Below, in pieces: positions 1 through 4,960 of a stretch of 5,303 nt of DNA. The translations under genes and the position numbers were made by a program. The notes beneath the pieces were generated by a model that was not told the origin of the DNA, searched no databases, and saw nothing but the letters and a program-made list of their open reading frames with translations. This stretch comes from Spirochaetaceae bacterium (GTDB lineage: Bacteria > Spirochaetota > Spirochaetia > Treponematales > Breznakiellaceae), in contig JAIRMP010000091.1 in NCBI GenBank assembly GCA_031258615.1, positions 1 through 5,303 of the forward strand, given 5' to 3'. The first letter of the stretch is position 1, and the number at the start of each line of letters is the position of its first letter.

Positions 1-33
1 ACCTCAAACAGGGCGGTTCAGGAGAAAGGCGGC

Positions 34-86
34 GGGGGGACTAGCCCCCCATCCCCCCGGGAACTTTTCCCGCGGGAGAGTTTCCC
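34..86. repeat. GC-rich hairpins: G6/C6 stem and imperfect 28-bp palindrome
   Basis: Two adjacent self-complementary elements. Six G at 34-39 can pair with six C at 45-50 around a five-base loop. Immediately after, 59-86 is an imperfect palindrome centred on the perfect 10-bp TCCCGCGGGA (68-77), with outer arms GGGAA and TTCCC. No convincing reading frame covers them. They begin the hairpin-rich block that occupies the whole 3' flank of ftsI. Whether they act as RNA structure, as transcription barriers or simply as repeat debris cannot be told from the sequence. Confidence 0.6.
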
Positions 87-123
87 GACGTGTCGGCAAA
101 ACTTCCCGACATGTCGGCAGAAC
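82..123. repeat. 21-bp tandem duplication, each copy with a CCGAC/GTCGG palindrome
   Basis: Two 21-bp units, 82-102 and 103-123, differ at only two positions. Each carries a dyad: CCGACGTGTCGG (85-96, five-base arms) and CCGACATGTCGG (106-117, a perfect 12-bp palindrome). Palindromes spaced two helical turns apart could be binding sites for a dimeric regulator, but no promoter or gene start lies nearby. Membership in the surrounding repeat family is the simpler reading. Confidence 0.6.
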
Positions 124-170
124 CCGCCAGCCTGCCTGCGGCGCAGACCAGCCCTCTTTCACGCTCAGCG

Positions 171-191
171 TGCAAGCGCTTCGCGCTTGCA
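171..191. repeat. Perfect 9-bp hairpin, TGCAAGCGC/GCGCTTGCA
   Basis: The arms at 171-179 and 183-191 are perfectly complementary around the loop TTC. The same AAGCGC/GCGCTT core recurs as the inner hairpin of each 122-bp repeat unit downstream (354-368 and again 122 bp later), so this is a diverged member of the same element family. It directly follows a TTTCACGCTCAGCG box (157-170), the motif that also opens the later units. Confidence 0.6.
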
Positions 192-239
192 TAGGAGTTT
201 GCGCCGCCTGCCTAGCGGCTGGCTTACCGCAAACTCCTA
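192..239. repeat. Inverted repeat with 11-bp arms, TAGGAGTTTGC/GCAAACTCCTA
   Basis: The arms 192-202 and 229-239 are perfect reverse complements. They enclose a smaller GCCGC/GCGGC hairpin (203-207 and 213-217). The same GGAGTTTGC/GCAAACTCC arm pair closes the large stem in each 122-bp unit, but here the interior is different. So the outer arms are conserved while the loop contents change. Confidence 0.6.
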
Positions 240-285
240 CCTACTCGTAAAGCCGCTCGGAAAACTCCAGGCCCAATCCGCTTTC

Positions 286-564
286 TTTCACGCTCAGCGG
301 CTCGCAAGGACAATGGCTCAACGCTGTGCGTTGAGCTCCGGAGTTTGCTACGCAAGCGCTACGCGCTTTCTCCGCAAACTCCAGGCCGAAGCGCGTAACC
401 CGTTTGCTTTCACGCCTAGCGGCTCGCAAGGACGACGGCTCAACGCTGTGCGTTGAGCTCCGGAGTTTGCTACGCAAGCGCTACGCGCTTTCTCCGCAAA
501 CTCCAGGCCGAAGCGCGTAACTCGTTTGCTTTCACGCCTAGCGACTCACAAGGACGACTCCTCA
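286..564. repeat. 122-bp tandem repeat array, about 2.2 copies, with nested hairpins
   Basis: Unit 1 is 286-407, unit 2 is 408-529 and a partial third begins at 530, fading out by about 558-564. By eye, units 1 and 2 differ at about five positions. Each full unit contains two structures: a hairpin CTCAACGC-TGT-GCGTTGAG (317-335 and 439-457), and a long stem GGAGTTTGC/GCAAACTCC (340-348 with 374-382 in unit 1) enclosing AAGCGC-TAC-GCGCTT (354-368). Each opens with TTTCACGC(TC/CT)AGCG, also seen earlier at 157. The spacing is constant with no unique spacers, so this is not a CRISPR array. The array ends only a few bases beyond the ftsI stop, so it would lie in the 3' part of the lepB-ftsI transcript. 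The strong stems may serve as an unconventional terminator or mRNA-stabilising structure; I see no T-tract terminator. Short open frames through the array merely follow the repeat. Confidence 0.85.
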
Positions 565-565
565 G

Positions 566-2491
566 CTATTGGCGTACGTTCGGTGCAGGCTGGCCTGCTT
601 GGTCCGTAAGTTCTAGGTAGATGATTGTGTTGGGGGTTATTGCGCCGCCTGCCGCCGGGTTTTGGCGGACAACATAGCCGTCACCCTTAACATTTATCCT
701 GAGATCGCTCCGCAGCAGGAGGGGGATCAACTGACGTTTGGAGAAACCGGTCAGGTCCGGCATCACATCGGATATGAACGGGACCTGGACGGAAGGCAGG
801 CGTACCAGCCCGGAGTGGTTTGCGGTCGGGTTTCTGCCGCGCGGTATGCCTATGTAGTTTACCAGCGCTTCGGCGGCCTCGCGTATAGGCGGGGCGGCGA
901 TGCGTCCGCCCAGGTAGGAGGGACCCTTGGGGCCCGCGATCACTATGTACAGCACGAGGACCGGCTCGTCTGACGGCAGCAGCGCGATACAGCTTGCGAT
1001 GAAGTCCGTGTCCGAGTAACGGTTCGTGGCGCTGTCTATGACCTGCGCCGTTCCCGTCTTGACGGCAAGCGGTATGTCGCCTATGCCGGCGCGGTAGCCC
1101 GTGCCGGCAGGGGACGTTACGTCAGTCATATATGAGCGCAGTTCCCGTGCCGTCTCCGGTTTCAGCACGCGGCGCGGTTCGGGCAGGGCCGGTTTTCGCG
1201 GCGATTTGCCGCCGGCGTCCTCAATTTGCAGCACGACATGAGGAGTAACCAGCACGCCGTCGTTTGCTATCGCGGTCGCGGCCCGAAGCATCTGAAGGGC
1301 CGAAACCGCTATCTCCTGCCCCATAGCAATAGTCGGCTTTGTACGCTCAGACCAGCGTTCCGGGGGACGCAGGAAGCCCGCCGTCTCGCCCGGCAGGGTA
1401 GCGCCGGTCTTTTCGCCGAAACCCAGCTTGCGGATACCGTCGTAAAACATAGCCCTGCTCATCATGTCCGAGGCGTAGGCCGCGCCCGCGTTGCACGAAT
1501 AGGTGATGATTCTGCGCGGGTCAACCGTACCGTGCGCGCCGAGACAGTTTATCACGATACGCTCGCCCAGGTTTGTCGTGTGCTCGTAGCTGCCGTTACA
1601 GTAAAACGTGCTATTTGGACTTATCGCTTCGGCGTCCATGATCGCTGCCAGTGAAAACACCTTGAAGACCGAGCCCGGCTCGTATGCCCAGACCGCGGGA
1701 CGAATCATACGCTCCTGTTCGCCGCTTTCTTTGAAGAAGTTTGGGTCAAAGCCGGGCAGGCTTGCCGCGCCAAGTATCTCGCCGGAACGAGGCTCCATAG
1801 CGAGCAGCATAACGGCTTCCGCCTGGTTTTCGGTGAGCGTCTTTTCCGCGATCTTTTCGAGCAGGTACTGAATGGTGGTATCTATCGTCAGGACGACCTG
1901 GTTTCCCGCGACCCCTCCGGGAGATTCAGGGGCGACCCCGTCCTTTGCCCGCAATTCGCCGTCAAACAAGTATTCGATACCGGCAAGCCCGGTATTTTCA
2001 TCGCCGGTGAAACCTATTATCTGGGCGGCAAGCTGACCCTCCGGGTACATTCTTCCCAGCACGGGCTCTATGCTTACGCCGTCTATCATGCCGGCGATGG
2101 CAAGTTCGTCTATCCTGCGGACGACATCCTGATCAACCTGCTTCTTTAAGTATATGAAATCGTTTGCTGAAAGCCGTATCCTGTTGATGATTTCCGTTTC
2201 GGGCATTTCCAGGACAGGCGAAAGGACGGCGGCAAGCGAATCGAGGTCGCCGGTTTGGGGACGCCATACGGTAACATTGCCAAAACGGGTCTGCATCGCA
2301 AGGATTCTGCCATTTCTGTCCAGTATCTGCCCCCTGTCCGCCGTCAAAGACACCGCCGGTTTGGCAGCTTGCCCGCCTTGCAGCATCAAAACGGCATACT
2401 TTCTGATAACGATGCCCGTAAGCACGAGTAGAAAGAGAATGAAGCCGACAAACCTGATCCTGCGCGGGGGCAGCCCACCGTTCCGTTCCAT
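566..2491 (-). CDS. ftsI: Class B penicillin-binding protein (FtsI/PBP2-type transpeptidase) with C-terminal PASTA domain
   Basis: A 641-residue monofunctional peptidoglycan transpeptidase that forms peptide crosslinks on the outer face of the cytoplasmic membrane. A short basic N-terminus is followed by one membrane segment (about residues 13-36). Then comes the class B dimerisation region with the RGQILDRNG motif (53-61). The penicilloyl-serine transpeptidase domain spans about 225-545 with all three motifs: SVFK (S274 nucleophile, K277), SCN (332-334) and KTGTA (478-482). One PASTA domain occupies about 574-629. No catalytic residue is missing. The PASTA tail resembles SpoVD and Gram-positive division PBPs, and septal FtsI is the best-supported role, but an elongation or specialised class B PBP cannot be excluded. 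The start is set by TAATG: the A of the ATG is the last base of the lepB stop, so the two genes are translationally coupled, with only a weak GGA as ribosome-binding sequence. The nested repeat array lies just past its stop. Confidence 0.95.
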   Translation of the reverse strand: MERNGGLPPRRIRFVGFILFLLVLTGIVIRKYAVLMLQGGQAAKPAVSLTADRGQILDRNGRILAMQTRFGNVTVWRPQTGDLDSLAAVLSPVLEMPETEIINRIRLSANDFIYLKKQVDQDVVRRIDELAIAGMIDGVSIEPVLGRMYPEGQLAAQIIGFTGDENTGLAGIEYLFDGELRAKDGVAPESPGGVAGNQVVLTIDTTIQYLLEKIAEKTLTENQAEAVMLLAMEPRSGEILGAASLPGFDPNFFKESGEQERMIRPAVWAYEPGSVFKVFSLAAIMDAEAISPNSTFYCNGSYEHTTNLGERIVINCLGAHGTVDPRRIITYSCNAGAAYASDMMSRAMFYDGIRKLGFGEKTGATLPGETAGFLRPPERWSERTKPTIAMGQEIAVSALQMLRAATAIANDGVLVTPHVVLQIEDAGGKSPRKPALPEPRRVLKPETARELRSYMTDVTSPAGTGYRAGIGDIPLAVKTGTAQVIDSATNRYSDTDFIASCIALLPSDEPVLVLYIVIAGPKGPSYLGGRIAAPPIREAAEALVNYIGIPRGRNPTANHSGLVRLPSVQVPFISDVMPDLTGFSKRQLIPLLLRSDLRINVKGDGYVVRQNPAAGGAITPNTIIYLELTDQAGQPAPNVRQ

Positions 2492-2892
2492 TATTTTATT
2501 CCAACAACCCTGCCAACTATGTTATCCAGCGGAACAGGCCCGTAGGCGCGGGAATCGTACGATCCCAGGCTGTTGTCCCCCAGAGCCACGAAGCGTCCGC
2601 CGCTTAGGACGCCGGCGCAGCGCTTTACGGCCAGATCGCCTGACGGCGTGTAGAACACGATGATGTTTCCTTCGTCCGGCTGCGCCCAGCGGCACAGGTA
2701 GGCATTTCGCAACGGCGGGCGGAAGCCGTACGCAAGACGGTTTACCACAAGCACGCGCCCGCTCCTTATCGCGGGACTCATCGATTCTCCCTCCGCGATC
2801 ATAAAGTCAAAAAAAAACAGTTTCAGGATGAACGCGACACTCAAAGCTGAAAGGATGGCCGAAATTACCGCGGCGCTTTCTTTTTTTCTCAT
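2491..2892 (-). CDS. lepB: Signal peptidase I (S26 family), short form
   Basis: A 133-residue membrane serine peptidase that cleaves signal peptides from exported proteins using a Ser/Lys dyad. After MRKKE there is one membrane segment (about residues 7-31). Then come GESMSP with nucleophile S37, a beta segment NIIVFY, the lysine box VKRCAG with general base K90, and the GDN...YDSR box (105-115). All family boxes are present, but the protein is much shorter than E. coli LepB: it has one membrane anchor and no large inserted domain. The frame can be read back to a TTG at 2976, but that codon lies upstream of the -10 box, so the ATG at 2892 is chosen; it has no strong Shine-Dalgarno sequence. 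The gene overlaps ftsI by one base. It carries A7 just after the start and T9 within the Leu-Phe-Phe-Phe-Asp codons, unusually slippery for a presumably essential gene. Confidence 0.92.
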   Translation of the reverse strand: MRKKESAAVISAILSALSVAFILKLFFFDFMIAEGESMSPAIRSGRVLVVNRLAYGFRPPLRNAYLCRWAQPDEGNIIVFYTPSGDLAVKRCAGVLSGGRFVALGDNSLGSYDSRAYGPVPLDNIVGRVVGIK

Positions 2893-2919
2893 AGTTACAG
2901 ACCCGAATGTAAGTACAGC

Positions 2920-2940
2920 GCTCAATGGTTTGCGTTGAGC
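2920..2940 (-). other. Hairpin in the lepB leader related to the repeat array
   Basis: GCTCAA (2935-2940 read on the minus strand) pairs with TTGAGC (2920-2925) across a nine-base loop, in the predicted untranslated leader of lepB. The minus-strand sequence GGCTCAACGC matches the left arm of the CTCAACGC hairpin in the 122-bp repeats near 317 and 439. It may be a relic of the same element or a leader structure affecting expression; the stem is short. Confidence 0.4.
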
Positions 2941-2961
2941 CGCCCGCGCCGCCTTTAGCCA

Positions 2962-2990
2962 AGTATAAACCAACAAAGGTTCTATGTCGA
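2962..2990 (-). promoter_or_regulatory. Sigma-70-type promoter for lepB-ftsI
   Basis: Reading leftward: -35 TCGACA (2990-2985), a 17-base spacer, and -10 TATACT (2967-2962). Each hexamer matches the consensus at five of six positions with optimal spacing. Transcription should begin near 2955, leaving an untranslated leader of about 62 bases before the ATG at 2892. It sits in the divergent gap and overlaps the region upstream of the LysM/M23 gene, so the two directions could compete or be co-regulated. I found no equally good rightward promoter here. Confidence 0.65.
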
Positions 2991-3004
2991 TAAAGCAACT
3001 ATGA
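2984..3004 (+). other. Possible six-codon leader ORF (MSIKQL) overlapping the M23 gene start
   Basis: ATG at 2984 is preceded by AAAGGT (2975-2980) at a short spacing. The frame ends at TGA 3002-3004, which overlaps the ATG of the LysM/M23 gene as ATGA. The M23 gene itself lacks a visible Shine-Dalgarno sequence, so re-initiation from this minigene is conceivable. The overlap could be chance. Confidence 0.2.
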
Positions 3005-4212
3005 TGAATAATAACACGGATATTTTATTAAAGTCGCAACGCGTCGCGCGCCGGAAAAACGTGTACACGGTTCAGGGCAATATTGCGCTGAAAGGCATAG
3101 AACAGATACACCAAAAGCCCGCTCACAAGAAACGGTTTCCCGCGCCCGCGCCGTTACCGGCGCAGGAAAAATTCAGGCGAGCTCGCGAGTACGCGCGCGA
3201 GTACGCGCGTGAGTACGAAGGCGGCGATGAAAGCGCAAAAAACGCCCTCCCTTACACCCGCGTTTCCGGTATAAGGAGCAGGTTTTTTACACCCGAGTTA
3301 ATTATTCTGTATATCTGCCTCGCTGCCCTGGCTGTCTTTTGCTACTATGCGCTGCTCTGGCGCGATGACGGGATAACGTTTAATTTAGAATCTGAGGATG
3401 CCGCAAGGAGAAAAATGCTGGCCTACGCGCTGGGTTCCGAGGTAGAACACCTCCCTCCGCCTGAAAACATGCCGCTAGCGGTGAATGAAACTTTTTCATG
3501 GAACAACTATACGGTGAAAAAGGGCGACAGCGTATCAAAGATTGCCGCGGATAACGGACTTTCACTGGACGCGATCATTGCTTCAAATAACCTGCGCAAC
3601 GCGCGGCTGCTCCGCGAAGGCGATGTTCTCCGCATCCCAAACATGGACGGTATCCCCTACACTGTGGTAAAAGGCGATTCGTACCAGAAGATTGCCGACA
3701 GGATGAATGTAGCGATTGAAGCGATTCTGGACGCAAACGATATTCAGAATGACAATATCAAGATAGGGGATATTCTGTTCCTGCCGGGCGCCAGGATGCG
3801 CTCCGATGATTTGAAGATGGCGCTGGGTGAGTTGTTTACGTACCCGGTGCGCGGGCGGCTCAGTTCGCCTTTCGGCTGGCGCAAGGACCCGTTCACCGGT
3901 CAGCGCCGCTACCACAGCGCAATCGATCTGGCGGCAAACACGGGAACGCCAGTCAAAGCGGCAGCGGACGGCAAGGTTACCAGCGTGGCGTACAGTTCTG
4001 TTTTTGGAAACTACATTATCGTTACACATAGCGGCGGCTTTCAAAGTATGTACGCCCATCTCAATTCAACAAACGTGAAAGAGGGGGCGCGTGTTACCCA
4101 AAACGACAAAATAGGCACGGTTGGCAGCACGGGGCGCAGCACCGGCGCCCATCTCCATTTTGCCATTTACAAGAACGGCAGGGCCGTAAACCCGCTTGAA
4201 TATATCAAATAG
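3001..4212 (+). CDS. Membrane-anchored LysM-LysM-M23 peptidoglycan hydrolase
   Basis: A 403-residue cell-wall enzyme. The order is a basic, presumably cytoplasmic N-terminus (1-96), one membrane segment (about 98-120), a linker, two LysM domains (about 170-213 and 220-262, each with the YTV.KGDS and LxIP/LFLP pattern) that bind glycan, and a C-terminal M23 zinc endopeptidase (about 280-403). The M23 metal and catalytic residues are all visible: H305 and D309 in HSAID, H353 in YAHL, and H384/H386 in HLH. An active enzyme is therefore expected, cutting peptide stems or crosslinks rather than acting only as an activator. An odd feature is the AREY-AREY-AREY triplet at 61-72. The start is the first of two adjacent ATGs (3001 and 3004), with no good ribosome-binding site before either. 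The gene diverges from lepB-ftsI across about 108 bp, which fits a shared role in wall growth and division. Confidence 0.95.
   Translation: MMNNNTDILLKSQRVARRKNVYTVQGNIALKGIEQIHQKPAHKKRFPAPAPLPAQEKFRRAREYAREYAREYEGGDESAKNALPYTRVSGIRSRFFTPELIILYICLAALAVFCYYALLWRDDGITFNLESEDAARRKMLAYALGSEVEHLPPPENMPLAVNETFSWNNYTVKKGDSVSKIAADNGLSLDAIIASNNLRNARLLREGDVLRIPNMDGIPYTVVKGDSYQKIADRMNVAIEAILDANDIQNDNIKIGDILFLPGARMRSDDLKMALGELFTYPVRGRLSSPFGWRKDPFTGQRRYHSAIDLAANTGTPVKAAADGKVTSVAYSSVFGNYIIVTHSGGFQSMYAHLNSTNVKEGARVTQNDKIGTVGSTGRSTGAHLHFAIYKNGRAVNPLEYIK
3181..3216 (+). repeat. Three tandem 12-bp repeats encoding Ala-Arg-Glu-Tyr
   Basis: Three in-frame copies of a GCN-CGN-GAG-TAC unit lie in the N-terminal cytoplasmic part of the M23 protein. 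Copies differ only at third codon positions (GCT/GCG/GCG and CGC/CGC/CGT). Unit length is a multiple of three, so copy-number change would alter protein length without breaking the frame. The charged, aromatic repeat is probably helical. Confidence 0.8.
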
Positions 4213-4224
4213 TAGTATTATGCT
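4196..4224 (+). promoter_or_regulatory. Weak candidate promoter for the small-gene pair
   Basis: TTGAAT (4196-4201) and TATGCT (4219-4224) are separated by 17 bases. Each matches the sigma-70 hexamers at four of six positions. It overlaps the end of the M23 gene and would start transcription about 50 bases before the ATG at 4284. Read-through from the M23 gene is an equally good explanation for expression of the pair. Confidence 0.25.
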
Positions 4225-4231
4225 GTCCATG

Positions 4232-4260
4232 ACGGTTAATTTGTTATGCTTGTTGACCGT
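4232..4260 (+). other. Hairpin between the M23 gene and the small genes
   Basis: ACGGTTAAT (4232-4240) pairs with GTTGACCGT (4252-4260) over nine positions, two of them G-T pairs, around an 11-base loop. A T-run follows only at 4270-4273, too far away for a classical intrinsic terminator. It may still attenuate or process the transcript between the M23 gene and the downstream pair. Confidence 0.3.
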
Positions 4261-4283
4261 TAGATCGTGTTTTGGAGAAAATA

Positions 4284-4424
4284 ATGCGGAAATTGGTGTT
4301 GATACTGATTGCTCTCATAGCGGCTGTAACTTTTATACGTTCATTGGATGGTTCACTTAAAGCGGAAGAACAATTTGCCGATCTTGGAGCGGCCGCGGCA
4401 GCGCCTGATTTACCGGAAAAATGA
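4284..4424 (+). CDS. Small membrane or exported protein, 46 residues
   Basis: I do not recognise this protein. A basic start (MRK) leads into a hydrophobic stretch (about residues 4-18), then a charged segment, an Ala5 run (36-40) and a Pro/Glu/Lys end. This suits a single-pass inner-membrane peptide or an uncleaved signal anchor; there is no cysteine, so it is not a lipoprotein. Support for expression comes from a good ribosome-binding sequence, GGAG at 4274-4277, six bases before the ATG, and from the exact ATGA overlap with the next frame. It begins 71 bases after the M23 gene on the same strand. Confidence 0.65.
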   Translation: MRKLVLILIALIAAVTFIRSLDGSLKAEEQFADLGAAAAAPDLPEK

Positions 4425-4621
4425 ATTCGCCTTCATCGATCAACGGCGCCGCGCTGCTTCAAACCATTGTAAACAATGCCTGTAACAAACTGGAACAGAA
4501 GAACGCGGGGTTTATACTGATTCGCATTAACCAACTCGATTCACTGCTGTCCGGAATCGAAAAACGCCTGGCGCAAGCTCCTATGGCAAGCCGTAGGCTT
4601 GACACATCGCTCACAGCGTAG
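4421..4621 (+). CDS. Small hypothetical protein, 66 residues, coupled to the preceding gene
   Basis: Not recognised. The ATG lies inside the ATGA overlap with the 46-residue gene, so translation probably depends on re-initiation; no separate strong ribosome-binding site is needed. Residues about 10-54 look like two amphipathic helices (ALLQTIVNNACNKLEQK and INQLDSLLSGIEKRLAQ) that could form a coiled or helical hairpin. There is no signal peptide or membrane segment, so a cytoplasmic partner of the membrane peptide is a reasonable guess. The last dozen residues overlap a small hairpin (CAAGCC-GTA-GGCTTG, 4587-4601) and the next promoter, and may be a less conserved tail. An antisense open frame here has no ribosome-binding support. 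Confidence 0.65.
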   Translation: MNSPSSINGAALLQTIVNNACNKLEQKNAGFILIRINQLDSLLSGIEKRLAQAPMASRRLDTSLTA

Positions 4622-4627
4622 TAAACT
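4599..4627 (+). promoter_or_regulatory. Candidate promoter for the poly-C gene
   Basis: A perfect -35 TTGACA (4599-4604) is followed after 17 bases by TAAACT (4622-4627), a four-of-six match to the -10 consensus. Transcription from about 4634 would give a leader of about 60 bases to the ATG at 4695. It overlaps the end of the 66-residue gene, and the right arm of the CAAGCC/GGCTTG dyad (4587-4601) overlaps the -35 box, a possible operator position. Confidence 0.4.
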
Positions 4628-4632
4628 GTACC

Positions 4633-4656
4633 GGCAGTGTTGACGTTGTCAATGCC
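4633..4656 (+). other. Leader hairpin GGCA-TTGAC/GTCAA-TGCC
   Basis: GGCA (4633-4636) and TTGAC (4640-4644) pair with GTCAA (4648-4652) and TGCC (4653-4656), leaving a GTG bulge and a GTT loop. If the promoter at 4599-4627 is used, this hairpin forms at the very 5' end of the mRNA, where it could protect the transcript. The TTGAC/GTCAA core is also a possible protein-binding dyad. Confidence 0.35.
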
Positions 4657-4670
4657 CAGGACCAATGACT

Positions 4671-4691
4671 TAAGGAGATCATAAGGAGATC
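4671..4691 (+). promoter_or_regulatory. Duplicated ribosome-binding sequence (TAAGGAGATC twice)
   Basis: Two identical 10-mers (4671-4680 and 4682-4691), one base apart, each contain AAGGAG. The second AAGGAG (4683-4688) is six bases from the ATG at 4695, ideal spacing. This is the strongest translation signal near any of the larger reading frames in the window and is the main reason to take the short frame at 4695 seriously. Confidence 0.75.
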
Positions 4692-4713
4692 TTTATGAAT
4701 TTCAACATCTTTA

Positions 4714-4727
4714 CCCCCCCCCCCCCC
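4714..4727 (+). repeat. Poly-C tract, 14 C
   Basis: Fourteen uninterrupted C within the first codons of the reading frame from 4695. This is far longer than the sequence composition predicts and is the only homopolymer above nine bases in the window. Tracts of this length expand and contract during replication in many bacteria, and the exact count here may also be wrong in the assembly. Confidence 0.95.
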
Positions 4728-4881
4728 AGTCAGGTTTACTAAAATATAATATTCTCCGCATCCCCGGCGCCGTTGTCTTTACCCTCATAATATTTTCCGC
4801 GCCGCCGGTCAATTCCGCTATTCACGCGGATAAGGCCGCTATCCGGCCGTACAGGGACGCTGTCCTGCCACATTCAAACGC

Positions 4882-4900
4882 CGCCCTGCCGGGCAGGGCG
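4882..4900 (+). repeat. Perfect 9-bp GC hairpin, CGCCCTGCC/GGCAGGGCG
   Basis: Arms 4882-4890 and 4892-4900 pair around a single G. The outer context AAACGCC...GGCGTTT extends it if one GCC is looped out. It is followed by only three T, so it is not a typical terminator. It lies within the long open frame of the poly-C gene; when that frame is untranslated, the RNA would be free to fold here. Confidence 0.5.
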
Positions 4901-4960
4901 TTTCACTATATCCATTGCCAAGAAATTTCAAACCGGGAGGCTGCAAACCAGGGGGTTTGT

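Noticed and set aside
4..192. 62-codon minus-strand frame
   Set aside because: It consists of translated palindromes and G/C runs, with no domain and no translation signal.
187..477. Overlapping open frames of 89 (plus) and 78 (minus) codons in the repeat block
   Set aside because: They run through the 122-bp tandem repeat, have no ribosome-binding site, and their open status simply follows the GC-rich repeat sequence.
286..564. CRISPR array
   Set aside because: The period is 122 bp with the whole unit conserved; there are no short repeats alternating with unique spacers and no cas genes.
1226..1654. 142-codon plus-strand frame opposite ftsI
   Set aside because: It lies antisense to the catalytic domain of a clearly real gene and shows no start signal or recognisable protein.
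2154..2663. 169-codon plus-strand frame spanning the ftsI/lepB junction
   Set aside because: It is antisense to two well-supported genes. It is long only because of the base composition.
2807..2998. 63-codon minus-strand frame in the lepB leader region
   Set aside because: It overlaps the lepB promoter and the lepB start in another frame; it has no ribosome-binding site and no recognisable content.
3583..4059. 158-codon minus-strand frame opposite the M23 gene
   Set aside because: It is the complement of the LysM and M23 coding sequence, where the plus strand carries all catalytic residues.
4232..4273. Intrinsic terminator after the M23 gene
   Set aside because: A hairpin is present, but it is AT-rich with G-T pairs and the T-run begins about 10 bases beyond it, so I kept it only as a hairpin.
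4459..4665. 68-codon minus-strand frame opposite the 66-residue gene
   Set aside because: It has no start signal, whereas the plus-strand frame has an ATGA overlap with an upstream gene that has a good ribosome-binding site.
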